From Brachynemurus nebulosus (lineage: Eukaryota; Arthropoda; Insecta; Neuroptera; Myrmeleontidae), in contig JAPWDM010000005.1 of the NCBI GenBank assembly GCA_035578155.1, forward strand, positions 22,256,877-22,320,876: a DNA stretch of 64,000 bases, read 5' to 3'. Position 1 is the first letter of the stretch. Every line of letters begins with the position of its first letter. Shown here one piece after another: positions 1 through 11,182 of the stretch. Position numbers and translations under genes: made by a program. The notes under the pieces were generated by a model. That model saw only the letters and a program-made list of their open reading frames with translations. It had not been told where the DNA came from and searched no databases.

Positions 1-124
1 CCATATTTATGGGCCAGTTTGAAAATTTGAAAAAAATTTTGACTTTTGATTGACTGATTTGTTTCTACTGGCACATTTTAAACATTCAAAAAAATTTAAA
101 TAGTTCAAATAAACACAAATATTT
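1..124 (-). other. ELOVL 3' UTR (start of)
   Basis: Sequence immediately after the stop codon. No AATAAA or ATTAAA on the minus strand is seen here, so the polyadenylation site is presumed to lie beyond the left edge of the window. Confidence 0.5.
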
Positions 125-391
125 TCAAGATTGTTTTTCTTTAGAATCGTCCGATTTGTCACTATCTTTCATCGCTTTTACATAACCATTCTTTTTGTTG
201 TCCTCTTCATTATTGTTGTTTATCGCTTTTTTCGGAACCGTGTCGGTGGCGTATGCTTGTTTATAGAAATTATTAAATAAAAAGTAGAAGAAGATAGCGT
301 TTGGTAATGTGAAACAGACCGACCATCTTGGGTAGCCGCAGTCATAAAATAACAGTTGAGCTGAATGTAGGAACGCAATGCAGAATTGTAA
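125..391 (-). CDS. ELOVL coding exon 5 and stop (residues 212-299)
   Basis: A long T tract ending TTTAG precedes base 391. The exon opens LQFCIAFLHSAQLLFYDC, continues with PRWSVCFTLPNAIFFYFLF and NFYKQAY, then a lineage-variable hydrophilic tail rich in N, E, K and D, and stops at TGA (125-127). The last five residues KEKQS fit a KXKXX dilysine ER signal. The intron before it (392-2711, 2.32 kb) is the longest of the coding introns and is mostly transposon remnant. Confidence 0.94.
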   Translation of the reverse strand, partial: LQFCIAFLHSAQLLFYDCGYPRWSVCFTLPNAIFFYFLFNNFYKQAYATDTVPKKAINNNNEEDNKKNGYVKAMKDSDKSDDSKEKQS

Positions 392-3300
392 CTAAAAAAA
401 AAAAAAAAGTATCCAGATGTCATTAAGTTCAATCTTGACGCTCCTTGATTTAAAAATAAAAAAAAAATAGAAACACAAAAATAATTTATTGGTTTTGCTT
501 ATATTGAAATATTTTAATAAATTACGGCTTTACCAAAGGATAGAAAAAAAAATGGTAGATTTTTGCCTTGTAGTTTGCAAGTAAAACCAAGTTGTTTTTT
601 ACAGTATTTGTCGCGTAGAATTCAAAAATAACAATTAAAAATATCTAACTTAAAAAAAATATTATGAAAATTGAAAATAACGTTCTAGAGTTAAATAAAA
701 ATTGCTTATAATTTCCAAAATACCGTATTTTCCGGCGTATAACGCGCGCTCCAAAATTTTAAATAATTTTTTAGTTTCTTTGTATGTTCGCAGTATAACG
801 CGCACCCAAACTTTGATAATAGAATAATGAATCATATTCCTATTTTATATGTTGTTTTTATGTTTTTGTATATTTTATTTTTTTATTCCATCTTATTAAA
901 TTTGTATTATTGTCAAATTTGCTTTTATTTTTTTATTTATTTGATAACCCACTTACTACTGACAGAAGAATATATAATATGAAAATAAAAACCGTCGTAA
1001 TTTTTACTGAGCTTTATATCCGGCTTATAACGCGCACCACGAAATTTGGACAATATTTTTTTTATTCAGGGTGCGCGTTATACGCCATAAAATACGGTAT
1101 TTAATCTTGATATTACTACACTTGACATGGGTAGATAAAGCTCATAATTTCTGTAATAATAATGTTGAAATACATAAGGTGTTTCGTACAAAAAAAATAT
1201 GAATTTTGTACAGTAAATAACATTTTTTTCTATAAGCGCATTTTAATTGTGACGATTTTTACGAAGTTATGGAAGTTAAGATGCTGCTGTCAGATAGAAT
1301 ATTAGACATAATTTTCAAAGGAATATTTATTTTTTTTTTTCTCAACGAATTTGAAAGATAAAATCTTTCAGAAGTAAGATAAAAATTGGAAAAAGTAATT
1401 TGTATTTGACCGTCTAGACCAGGGGTCGGTAACCTTTTTTGGATGGCGGGCCATTTAAAAAAAAAAAATAATTTATAGCGGGGCCGCACAGTCAGATATT
1501 TTGTAATGTAGTATGTACCTAGTTAAACAGGTTTAGTACAGGTTTTTTGTTAGCGAATTTTCGCATAAAAAATTCAGCTATTAGAGCCACTGTTTTGAGG
1601 CGACTTGAGCCCGGAATTATGATGGAAATAATTTATTTTGAAGTCTCTAGAAGCCGAAAATGGCATTCACTAAAATTTATATCCGCGCGATAATTTTCGA
1701 ACGAAACATCCTGTTTTTATGAAATTTAGTGAAAATGTTGGAAGTCCAGTAAGTCAGACCTGTCTGATGCCCGAAACGGGTTTTTAGGCATTTTTGCCTA
1801 AATTTTTTTTTTGTGGAAGTTTTTTGCCAAAATTTCCTGAAGTTTTTGCCATATTTTCTTATACCGTTGGAAAGAGGAGTAAAAATCACATAAAAAATTT
1901 TTGAACAATAACTTTATGATAAGTAGTTTCCGAGCAAAACTAATTTTTGTAAACCGAAATTCACTATATTATGCAGGATGCTGCGATAAAGGTATTTTCT
2001 TTTTTTCCTTAATACAAATTAATATAAATGTTATTAAAAATCAACATGAAGAAAAATTTTTAATAAGGATATTTTTTGGAAAAATAACCACCAAATGTAC
2101 TACTTTAAAAAATTTTCCTTATTATAAATATTCACCACCTAAATTTCCAAAAATTATCCTTATTATAAATATTCACCACCTAAAAACTTCCCTTTATAAT
2201 AAGAAATATTCACATTTTATTATAATAACATCGGAGAGCAAAAAAAGTACAGAATATTCTCAACTTTGCATAAGCAGAGCAAATTGTTTGAAAAATTATA
2301 TTTCTTGATAGGCCGCATAAAAACTTGCAACGGGCCACGTGTTTCCGACCCCTGGTTTAAACGGTTATCTTTAATTTTTAGAATATTCCCTTGGAGTTAC
2401 ACTTTCTTAATTTTTTTTTATTCTCTCCTTTAAAGAAACTAAATTATTGTCTGAATTTAGTGCCCAGATTAGACAGAAATAAAATTGAAAAAATATTTTT
2501 TTACAGCTCAAATAACTACATATTTTACGTCGTGTCCCATTATATACAACAAATGACACTTCAAAAAATTCCATTGTATTTTCATTCGACTAAAAAGTTT
2601 TGTTTACTGTTATTTATTTCAACGAATTTGATTACTTCATTATAATGGAAATTGAAAAGATATGAATCATTGCAAAATGACTAAGACATATTAAGATTAG
2701 AGGAAAGTTACCATTTGTAGAGTAGTAATATGTTTTTTCCACCACAAATACTTTTGGAACTGCGGTCCAACGGCCGCAAACATATAGTACGCATACATAA
2801 TAATGTGCACGAATGAATTAATCAGTCCAATTAGCGTCCCGTGACCGCCTGGATAATATTTAGTAGCGCCCCAACTAATCATAGGCATTACCGTGTGATG
2901 ATACATATGAAGAAATGTGATTTGTCGATCCTTCTTCCGTAATACAAAAAACACAGTATCCAGAAGTTCCGATATTTTGGCCAAAAAATATATATACACC
3001 CCTCGTGCAACCTTTAATCAAAAATTTGAAATATAATAACAAAAACTTATGATCAACATTTCGAATAACTTACTCTCATTGCGTGCGGCGTCCGAGAGAA
3101 GTCGACTGGTTCACACTTCCAACTGTATTTTCGTAACCAAGCGGCATCTAAACCCTAAAATAGGTTTAATTGGCCTTAAATACATTTTGAAACATTATTT
3201 TAGTATTTTATCTAGGGATGTTACGGAGCTTCGACTCCGACTTCGGTTCCAGTACTTAGTTAAAAGATATTCGATTCTGACTTCGTTCCCAATAGAATCA

Positions 3301-3932
3301 CCTCCGTAACATCCCTACTTTGTTCACACTGACAACATTTTGCTACAGATATGCATTCAACTTGATACAAACAAATTAAGAAATTAAATAAAAAATTGAG
3401 AACTGTAAAAAAGAAAACTAAAAATTGATACCTGTTATTACATAACTAAAAAAATCTAAACTAAAAGCAAATTGTTATTGATACCATAATTTAGAACTGC
3501 CGATTAAATTAGTTGATAAACCTGCATTTAATTTTCGTTTATGTTATTAACAACACATGAATGTAAAATCGTCTGCCTATAATATGGACAACAACTTACC
3601 TCCCAAAATAGCCAAATACTAACTAAAACTTGCAAAAAATTATAAATTATTAATGTATTTCGCAAATTATATGGCTTCCGATCTTTCATATATCGTGGAC
3701 CCCACGACAATACAAAATATAAATATGACCCCATTATTGTTAAGCCTGGCACTGGTGATTTTATTAGAAACCAATCATTTGTTCTACTATCTAAAATAAA
3801 ATTTAAAAATAAAAACATTAAAAATAATTCAAATTAACAATCTTTTAATCCAAAAAAAAAAAAAAAAATACCTGCTAATTCTATAAATAATTTATCATAA
3901 TAGCGGGTAAATGAGTTATTGTACAGCGACAT
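125..3932 (-). CDS. ELOVL-family very-long-chain fatty acid elongase (five coding exons)
   Basis: Spliced minus-strand gene; exons 3872-3932, 3600-3790, 3074-3154, 2712-3011 and 125-391 join to exactly 900 nt (299 residues plus TGA). Family role: the condensing 3-ketoacyl-CoA synthase of microsomal fatty-acid elongation, a multi-pass ER membrane protein using malonyl-CoA. Seen: the histidine box HMYHH at residues 146-150, the upstream KISELLDT block at 123-130, the segment HIIMYAYY after it (180-187), several hydrophobic spans, and a C-terminus KEKQS that fits the KXKXX ER-retrieval pattern. Length is normal for insect ELOVL1/7-like proteins. All introns are GT-AG and every junction keeps frame. 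The ATG at 3932 begins MSLYNNSF, as expected for the family's short N-terminus. No broken codons, so it looks functional. Which ELOVL subtype it is cannot be decided by eye. Confidence 0.96.
721..1099. mobile_element. TA-flanked mariner-like MITE, copy 1
   Basis: Terminal inverted repeats CCGTATTTTCCGGCGTATAA at the left and the inverse TTATACGCCATAAAATACGG at the right, each flanked by TA; about 375 bp, inside the last ELOVL intron. No transposase. A second copy lies at 22,430-22,782 with the same ends and the same interior wording, such as TTTGATAACCCACTTACTA versus TTTGATAACCGAGTTACTA. A TA duplication suggests Tc1/mariner mobilisation. Confidence 0.85.
1412..2362. mobile_element. hAT-type non-autonomous element, copy 1 (core shared with family R1)
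   Basis: Ends CAGGGGTCGGTAACC (from 1420) and TTTCCGACCCCTG (to 2354), typical hAT termini, flanked by 8-bp TSDs GTCTAGAC and GTTTAAAC (6 of 8 identical). It lies in the last ELOVL intron. The interior has the GGCCGCACAGTC sub-terminal motif and then a core related to the dispersed R1 family (GACTTGAGCCCGGAA, CAGGATGCTGCGATA). Between 2140 and 2190 a short ATTCACCACCTAAA unit is repeated. The 135-codon open frame at 1901-2308 lies wholly inside and is not a gene. Sister copy at 31,161-31,930. Confidence 0.88.
2712..3011 (-). CDS. ELOVL coding exon 4 with catalytic histidine box (residues 112-211)
   Basis: Exactly 100 codons, starting GTT GCA CGA GGG after an AAAG acceptor and ending ATG|GTAACT. 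Carries the diagnostic KISELLDT, RKKDRQITFLHMYHH and PGGHGTLIGLINSFVH stretches, then HIIMYAYY and WWKKHITTLQM. The five-residue histidine box HMYHH is intact. The preceding acceptor is weak in pyrimidines, but the junction is fixed by the protein family. Confidence 0.96.
3074..3154 (-). CDS. ELOVL coding exon 3 (residues 85-111)
   Basis: An 81-bp exon found by reading the gap between the two obvious exons. Acceptor TTTTAG before base 3154, donor AGA|GTAAGT after base 3074, both phase 0. It encodes GLDAAWLRKYSW and KCEPVDFSRTPHAMR, matching the loop that insect elongases carry just before the conserved VARG segment. The intron to the next exon is very short (3012-3073, 62 bp). Confidence 0.93.
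3213..3317. mobile_element. 105-bp mini-MITE in ELOVL intron 2
   Basis: Perfect terminal inverted repeats TAGGGATGTTACGGAG and CTCCGTAACATCCCTA, enclosing a short GACTCCGACTTCGG palindromic interior. The outermost TA may be the target duplication. No coding capacity. Confidence 0.75.
3600..3790 (-). CDS. ELOVL coding exon 2 (residues 21-84)
   Basis: Acceptor TTTTATTTTAG before base 3790; donor GAG|GTAAGT after base 3600, phase 0. Encodes the conserved N-terminal block with SPVPGLTIMGSYLYFV, the motif GPRYMKDRKPYNLRN, and the second hydrophobic span ending FWE. The following intron (3155-3599, 445 bp) contains a mini-MITE. Confidence 0.95.
3872..3932 (-). CDS. ELOVL coding exon 1 (residues 1-20 plus one base)
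   Basis: Starts at the ATG whose A is base 3932 and ends G|GTATTT, splitting codon 21 after its first base. The lumenal N-terminus contains a possible N-glycosylation sequon (NNS, residues 5-7). The following intron (3791-3871) is only 81 bp and is marked by a long poly-A run on the plus strand, i.e. a T-rich stretch after the donor. Confidence 0.9.
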
Positions 3933-3981
3933 CTTTGGCGTTATTTGTTGAGTAAACTTAATTCGGAACGGAACGGCAAAT
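3933..3981 (-). promoter_or_regulatory. ELOVL 5' UTR part of exon 1, with upstream splice acceptor
   Basis: On the minus strand a polypyrimidine tract TTTTTTTGTTCCAG ends at base 3982, so the first coding exon probably extends 49 bases 5' of the ATG and is joined to a non-coding exon further right. I could not place that exon. The nearest GC-richer stretch is 4080-4200; another possible minus-strand donor, GGAG|GTAAGA, lies near 32,330. Confidence 0.5.
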
Positions 3982-6942
3982 CTGGAACAAAAAAATCATC
4001 GATATTAGAATAATTATATACATTACGTACTGTGGAAAAAACCTTAATTTAGGTAAATCTTTTTTAAATCTTAACAAAAGTCGCTTGGAAATTTCGGCAC
4101 AGTTTTTCAACCGTAAAATCGCTATCGTGACTATTTTATTAAACGCCGGTAAATCACTTGGCGCAGTTGCGAGTCAGAGTGCTAAACTTGTCTTTTGGAT
4201 CTTTCAAAATGTGGTTTTCATTGAAAAAATTTAAATTTCGTTAAATTTATTCAGTGGCTTAGTTTCGTAAAGGTGGTTGACTTATTTAGACATATTTAGA
4301 TTGGAATTGCATTTATTTTAAATTAACAAATTAAAATAATTTTTTTTAATTATGAAAAATATACAGACATGGCCGTGATATTGACCATTTTAATAAAAAA
4401 AATTTAAAATTATTAAAATGACCTCTTTTGAATATTTCAATAGCATGGTCGTAAACTGAGCCGAAAGAAAGATTAAAATTTTTTTCTTAATATTTTGTTC
4501 TTAAAAGTTTCAGGAAGCTGCATATTATAATACATATGTTTATTTTAATTAACACTTTCAAGGATTTCCATTAATACACTATTAATACAAATTTTAGTTT
4601 TCTGTTGCATAATTTTGTAGGTCAGTGCAATTTTTTGTTTGTATTTGTCCTCTAAATCGTTAAAACACACCTTTTTAAAGAAGCTAACGACACAATTGTG
4701 GGACTTTCTCGTTTCGTTTTTATTTGGAAGCTGCTGAGGGAGTAACAATTAGAGTCAGTAACCGAAAGGACTGATATAATTATTTATGAATAACCAGAGA
4801 AACAGCTATTCCTCCTACTTCATTGTAAAGTTTTAAAATTTTTTCAACACTAGTTTGATTAAAATATACCATAGATATTACAAAATAAAAGTGGTGTTTT
4901 ACAAAGTAAATTGTTTTTATTTAGTAATTTTATTAAGTAGATAGAATATATTGGAATTAGTATCGCCCAAATCTATTAAATTTAGGAAAATATATCATAT
5001 GATTTCTAAAAAAAAGTCGCTAAAATAATGGGAACCGGATCTGAAAATATTCGAAAAGACAATTTTTTATTCTTTCAAAATATTTAAAAAAACCATAGTT
5101 TTAGAATGACTGGACAAAAGTGACCAAATTTTACTTCTTTTTATGCCACATATATACAATGGGGTATTTGACAGTAGTTGAAAAAATATCTATTTTGATT
5201 TTTAAATAATTACTCGAGTCATAATGATACTGAATATTGCTTTTTTACAGGTTATTTCATTCAAAAATATAAAAATTTTAATTAAATAAAATTACAAAAT
5301 TTACGTTAAAAATGACGTAATCAGAAACATCAAGCAAAAGCAGCTTACGTCACAAGCTCATTCGAATATGTAGGTATTATATTGTAGTTAGGAAAAAAAT
5401 TGTTTACTTTTTTGGTAACTATGAAAGAAATTTTTCATTAGGTATGTATTAATTTTCATTACTAGACCTACTACTACTACTTAATGTTTTAGAGCCAATG
5501 ACGTCATATGATTTGAAAGAGACAGAACGTATCGTTTTGGCGATCTTTTTAAAAACCGATATTTTATCGGTGATTTTTATTAAAAATATAGTACAAAATA
5601 ATTTAAAATGTGTATTATGAGTTTAGTAAGAAGTAATAAACACACTAAGATGTTTTTTTAAAAATTGTCAAATATTCCATTATTTTAAGCCTGATTTTAT
5701 CTCTCTAGCCTCATCCGATTTTTGGTTTTCTAGGTTTTTTAGGTCCGAATAGTCAAAATGCTTGGCTATAATTTTTTTTTTTTGTAGACACCAGCATAGT
5801 AAAATTTCCCTTTTAAATTACCAATATGACTCGAGGTGTCATTTACTTTATTAGAAATTGTTAATTACTTGGAAACCGTTTACTAAAACATTACAACAAC
5901 AGCTAATTTTAATGTTTTTAAGGCAAAATAAGGTAAACCAACAATAAAATAAAAATAAAAATAAAAAAAACAAAAACAAAAATCAAAGTAAAAAATGATT
6001 GAAACATTTAAATAACTCTAGTTGATTAAGCAACCAGCCGCCAATTGCAATTATTAAGAACACATGCATGTCTTTTACAACGTGTTTACGCGGTGTTGTG
6101 GTGGTAGAATGAACTATAGACAGAGAGCTAATGAATGATTTACTAAAAATATTTTGTATCGGTTACATTATCATTATTACAACAAAAAATCAATTACTTT
6201 TTCCCATAAAACGAACCGTTTATTCACAATTCCATTCAACAAGGTAACAATAGCATCCGTGTTATCTATTTGCATTAATTTTCAATTTTAGACGCGTAAA
6301 TATCTCAGAAAGAAAAAAGTATATTTTATGAAAAAAGTAATTAAGGTTGTTAATGCACTGAAGCTTTCTAAAGATTTATAAATGGTTTCTGAATATATAA
6401 CCAGCACTTAATAAAATTTAATAAATACCTTGTGCTTCTTGATATAAAACTTACTTTAAAAAATCTATAACTCTTTGGAAACATTTAAGGAATAAAATCA
6501 ACAAATTCTAACGAAGCGTTTTTGTAATTTAACTTTAAAAATTGAGAAATGTATCAAAATATCAATTCGACTAAATTTTAGTTGAACGTTCATTTTTATA
6601 TTTAAAAAAATTTACAAAAATTACAAGAAAGCAAAGAGGTTTAAAAAAATTTTAAAATTAACCAATTTTAATAATTGCGACAATAATTGGTAGACTTTTT
6701 TGAGATTTAGTTGTTGCTTAATCTCTAAGGCACTAACCACTTTAAGTATCTTTACAAGCATCGAATTTGTAAGCAACAGATTTTATAATAACCGTCGTTA
6801 CTGAAAAGTCAATATTTTTGATGATTTTAAACAAATGATAAATTTCCACTTTAAATAAATCCCTATTAATAAATAAAACACTTCACTGTACAAAAAATGC
6901 AACTGCCAACTTGTTTGGTAGTGATTATATCGATCGAAACAT
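3982..6942. other. Intergenic or upstream-intron stretch, no gene seen
   Basis: Nothing coding is supported. Around 4080-4200 the DNA is slightly GC-richer (CGCCGG, GGCGCAGTTGCG) and could be promoter or 5' UTR of the elongase on the minus strand, but no splice donor is convincing. About 4690-4740 resembles 44,700-44,750 (both contain CGTTTTTATTTG after an ACACAATTGTGG-like word). About 4866-4930 resembles one arm of the palindrome at 39,171-39,369. Confidence 0.5.
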
Positions 6943-7376
6943 ATTATAAGCAGTGGTGTAGCGAGGGGGGTGTAAGGGGTACTATCATGACCCGGGCGCC
7001 ACTTTGGGAGGAGCGCCAAAAGCTAATAGGAGAGCGTCAAAAGGTTATAGGAGGGACGCTATTACTTTAAAATTTTTTGTTGTGTTTATCAGTAGAATTT
7101 CGCTACGTGAAAGTGAAAGAAAATTACAAAATTACTTCCAGGTTATAACTTCAAATATATAGACACACAAACAAATCACTGATAAAAAAAGGTCGTTGTT
7201 AAGGAAACTGTTAGAAAAAAATTTAAAATATTACGAGAAAAAATTTTTTCCGAAATTTTAAATACACCGTTCCACTACCTACCTAAAATTTTTAAAATTT
7301 TAGACGTTAATGGGGGGCGCAATTAAAGTGTCACGCACCGAGCGCCAATTATGTTCGCTACGCCTCTGATTATTAG
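6943..7376. mobile_element. hAT-type MITE, 418 bp
   Basis: Ends CAGTGGTGTAGCGAG (from 6951) and TTCGCTACGCCTCTG (to 7368), inverse of each other, with sub-terminal GGGCGCCAC and GAGCGCCAA. Flanked by 8-bp TSDs ATTATAAG and ATTATTAG, one mismatch. No transposase. Confidence 0.9.
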
Positions 7377-7706
7377 AGTTTTCAAAATAAAAGTGAAATA
7401 CCATATAACGGCGTATTTCCAGTTTTGGAAATTCGCTAAAAAAACCCTTAAGTCAATTCAATTTAAATAAATCAGTCAATAGAAGCTCTTTGACTATCTA
7501 GTGGACCTGCAATATAACGTACAATATTGGAATATAGCTTGTTTGGTATTTTGCAATGATAATTTATATTAAGATAATTATTCAGACATATTATGAAAGT
7601 GATATTATGGTCGCAGAAAATAATTGCATATTATAACAAAAATTCTTTTTTTCCATAAAAAAAGAATGAAATTAGTTTAATTTTTTGTAATTTGTATTTT
7701 GTTAAT

Positions 7707-8289
7707 AAGGGGCCATCAAGAGGATTGGATCATTTTCTTACGATTTACTGTGAAGGAGGGGTGGGGTGAAGATCCTTGTTACACAGATCACATAGTTACT
7801 GATCACTAGGTATCGCACATTTTTCGGATCAAACAACACCGTGGTTTGTAATGCAGGCAGATAGACAGATAATATGTGTGAGTTGTATATATGTATATGT
7901 ATGTTTTATCAAAATATCTATTCGTTTTTATTCACATTAATCACATCAAGTGCGATATAGCTGTATATGCAAAACACGAATGCTGTTTGATCCGAAAAAT
8001 ATCCGATACCTACCTACTGATCACATATAAAAATACACAAATTTCTAAAATATTTGTTGATTAACAAATAGCACGCCTAATTTTAAACAATATTGTTCAT
8101 CAATTACATTAATTCGTTAAAAATCAAGTTCTGGAAAAAAATGATTTGGACTTGAATTATTACAAAAATCTTACGTAAGATATGGAGTGAGGGAGGAGTT
8201 GTGTTAAATCTAACGATATTTTACATAAGAGAAGGGAGAAACATTTAAAATTCGAGAATAATACCTTACGTAATTTATGAACGGTCCTT
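7707..8289. mobile_element. Non-autonomous DNA transposon with nested inverted repeat
   Basis: Left end AAGGGGCCATCAAG and right end ATTTATGAACGGTCCTT are partly inverse; AAT on both sides could be a 3-bp TSD, as in PIF/Harbinger. Inside, a second inverted pair, TGATCACTAGGTATCG near 7800 and CCGATACCTACCTACTGATCA near 8005, each next to TTTTTCGGATCAAACA or its inverse, makes a fold-back of about 230 bp. CTTACGTAAG-type words near 8171 and 8265 are also paired. Confidence 0.55.
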
Positions 8290-8714
8290 AATGGCATTCA
8301 TTTCAAAGAAACTGGTAGAATAAAATTAATTTTTTCAGAACATTTAGAAACTTTAATTTGTTACGAACTCTTTTTTGCCACAATCTTGGTCAGAAATTTT
8401 TTGTACTTATAATCACAGAACACTATTTACAACTGAAGTGAACGATTTGAACTAATTTAAAATCAGAACATTGACCTATTTTAATCGTGTGATAACAATC
8501 GATCCACTTAAGTATTTTAATCAAATCTAATTTAAATAATTTTGATCTAAGGTCACCCTACGTAGATAATATCATTTTTAGACAAAAGCTATTCACTTTC
8601 TTGATGAAATTTTTCAGTTTATAATTTCTTACCCGGCGCTCACACCATGAAAGTTTTTAAAACAAAACCAAATGATATTGCGAACATTTTGAATAAGAGG
8701 CACAAAGAGAAAAT

Positions 8715-8755
8715 ACCCCTGTCGCAACATCTGCATAACATTGTGAATTTCTAAA
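8715..8755 (+). repeat. Family R1 fragment
   Basis: Short match to the R1 terminal motif: ATACCCCTGTCGCAACATCT then GCATAACATTGTGAATTTC. The same wording occurs in the same orientation at 63,914-64,000, and inverted at 1950-2000, 19,070-19,110 and 31,655-31,695. Confidence 0.7.
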
Positions 8756-8759
8756 GTCT

Positions 8760-9085
8760 GGACACTGGCCAATCTCATATAACAATTTATATCCATTTAA
8801 AATAGTTTAGCTCTCTAAGAGTGAAAAAATTTTCAAAATCGGTTGAGTAGTTAATTTTTGGCGCTTTTTGGGTCTTCAGGACCCTGGCAAATCTCATATA
8901 GTATAACATATATGTATCTAAAAGAAATTAAATTTTTAAAGGGGAAAAAATTTTTAAAATCGGTTGGGTAGTTTTATTTTTGGCGTTTTGGGACCTCGGA
9001 CCTTGGCAGACCTCATACAACATAACTTATATCCATTTAAAATAGTTTATCTCTCTAACAGTGAACAAATTTTCAAAATCGGCGA
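8760..9085. repeat. Three-unit degenerate tandem repeat
   Basis: Units of about 110-125 bp begin near 8760, 8878 and 9000. Each contains the series CTGGCAAATCTCATA, TATATCCATTTAAAATAG, a GTGAAAAAATTTTCAAAATC-like word and GGTTG-GTAGTT. The third unit is cut off where the family R2 copy begins. No coding potential. Confidence 0.8.
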
Positions 9086-9115
9086 TGACGCATTCTGAAA
9101 AGTTAATTAATTTTT

Positions 9116-11001
9116 ATTTTAAAAAACGCCGTGAGCAGCGGGGCCCCATCACGGTAGTCGAATTTTCGCCTTCATCTTCGGTATTGAATGTTTACAAGCG
9201 AAATGTGATTGAAAGTCTACAACCGAATTGTCATTTTGTTGGTTTCAAAACTGGTCATGAGTGTTCGGCTGATCGAGGCTTTAAAAAAAGGTTTTAAGTA
9301 TTTAAGGGCTGTATCTCAGTAAATTTCAGTTTTGTGCCGAAAACAGGTAGCAGAACAAAAACCAGCACAATTCGTACGAGGGCATTCCTGCTCATGTTTA
9401 TCCGCTAATTGCCTTTATGTTTTAGTTTTAAATATTAAAAAAGGACCTTAAATAGTAAACTGGAAGGCCTTTATAAAGATATTTTTTCTTTCAAAAAAAA
9501 ATAAAAAAAAAAAAAAAATAAAAAATAAAAAATTATTTCTTCGGTATTGAGTGTCTACAAGCGAAATATAATTGAAAGTCCACAAGCGATTTGTAATTTT
9601 GGTGGTTTCAAAACTGATAATGAGTGTCCGGTTGATCGGGGCTTTATAAAAAGATTTTAAGTTTTTAAGGGCTGAATCTCAGTAAATTTCAATTTTGTGC
9701 CGATAGAAGTTAACAGGGAAAAAGCCAGCACAATTCGTACGAGGGCATTTCTATCCATGCTTATCCACCAATTGCCTTTGTGTTTTACTTTTAAATATTA
9801 AAAAAGGAACTTAAATAGTAAACTGGAAGGCTTTTATGAAGATATTTTTTCTTTCCAAAAAAATCCAAAATTTCTATTTTATAAATAATAAAAAAATCCA
9901 AAATTCCTAAATAATAATTAAATTAATAAATAAACAGTGACTTTAATAACATTTTTAAATTACTTAATATGTATGTATTTCATTTGTTAAAAAATTGTAT
10001 TCACTTTTTTTTAAATTTTTTAAAATTACTATTCGCCTACTTGTATTTAGAATAAACATAATGCTTTTAAAACACATTTAACAATAGCATTCAATTCCGA
10101 TGTAAAAATGGGAGAAGTGGGGGGAAAAGTGATGCGGACTCCCTACAAGGTACTAGCTGGATACTAACTGAATACACGTACAAAATTTCAGCCCTCTAGG
10201 TTTCCATATGGAGTCTCTAGACGTGTTAGAAAACAAGCAAAAAAATTAAGGAAATATTGGCGTCAAAATCGTGGGGGTAAGGGTTAAAAGTTGAAACCTC
10301 CAAAAAACAGTGTCTGGCTATTAGCTTAACCTGTGCACCAAATTTCAGCCCTCTAGGTTTATTTGGGGAGATTTTGACCCGAACGAAACTGTTAAAAAAC
10401 AAGAAAAATCATGTTCTTTTGGGTATAAAAATGGTGGGGGTAGGGGTTAAAAGTCGAGACCCCCAAAAGGCACCCCCTTGATACTAACTCAATCCGAATA
10501 CAAAATTTCAGCCCTCTAGGTTTATTCGGGTGACCTGTGCGAGTGGTACAAACTTCGAAAACGTCGAAAATGCATGAAATTGTAGCTTAAAAATGAGGGG
10601 GGTGGGGGTAAAATATTAAAACCTCCAAAAAGCACAACCTAGGTACGAACTTTATCAACACACCACATTTCAACCCTCTACGTTAATTCTGGGGGGCTGG
10701 GGGCCTGTTAGATCCAGCGAAAATCGTTTTTCCCCCCTCTACTCCCACCATATCATCCTAGGAAGCTGAATTTTGGATATGTTGTAGATACTTGACCGAA
10801 ACATTATTTAAAATCGGTTTGAAAAAGTTTTATTGCTTTTCAGCCCCCCACGACCCCCTTAAAGGTCGGGTCCGAAAAAAAATTTGCCCAAAATTTGACC
10901 CCACTTTGATAGTATTGTTGTGCATCGGAATAAGCCCCACTTACCAAATTTCATCTCTTAACTTCCATAGGGGGGCCCTACACATATTAAAAGGTTGCGG
11001 G

Positions 11002-11054
<53 letters not shown>

Positions 11055-11182
11055 CATCTTTTTTTTTTACATAATCGTGTTCTACGGGTCCGAAAACGGA
11101 TAGCGCCCCTGGTCTCGCCTCTCGCAGCTCTTATCGTATAGACTGTATAAGTCTAATTTTTCGGAGAAAATTCGACTAAAAA
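9116..11182. repeat. Family R2 dispersed repeat, copy 1 (about 2.07 kb)
   Basis: Shares start, interior and end with the copy at 48,781-50,272. It opens with a hairpin built on CCGTGA, GGGGCCCC and TCACGG (9128-9155). A 360-bp segment is tandemly duplicated here only (about 9176-9490 and 9540-9860, both with TCTTCGGTATTGA and CACAATTCGTACGAGGGC). Next come four degenerate units of about 160 bp, each carrying AAATTTCAGCCCTCTAGG, near 10,186, 10,342, 10,502 and 10,667. It ends after GGTCCGAAAACGGATAGCGC and ATCGTATAGACTG. A (TA)n tract sits at 11,005. No transposase or reverse transcriptase is visible, so class is unknown. Confidence 0.85.
11005..11050. repeat. (TA)n microsatellite inside family R2
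   Basis: Uninterrupted TA dinucleotides between AAAGGTTGCGGGAAA and CAGACATC. The homologous place in the other R2 copy (50,078-50,153) holds a longer tract with the same flanks. Confidence 0.97.

Noticed and set aside
1901..2308. 135-codon open frame on the plus strand
   Set aside because: It lies wholly within the hAT element copy at 1412-2362 and is lysine/isoleucine-rich AT sequence without any domain.
3049..3309. 86-codon plus-strand frame
   Set aside because: It is the shadow of elongase exon 3 on the opposite strand plus the mini-MITE in the next intron.
8760..9085. Possible CRISPR-like repeat/spacer array (also 58,700-59,178)
   Set aside because: Units are tandem and degenerate throughout with no unique spacers, and the DNA is eukaryotic.
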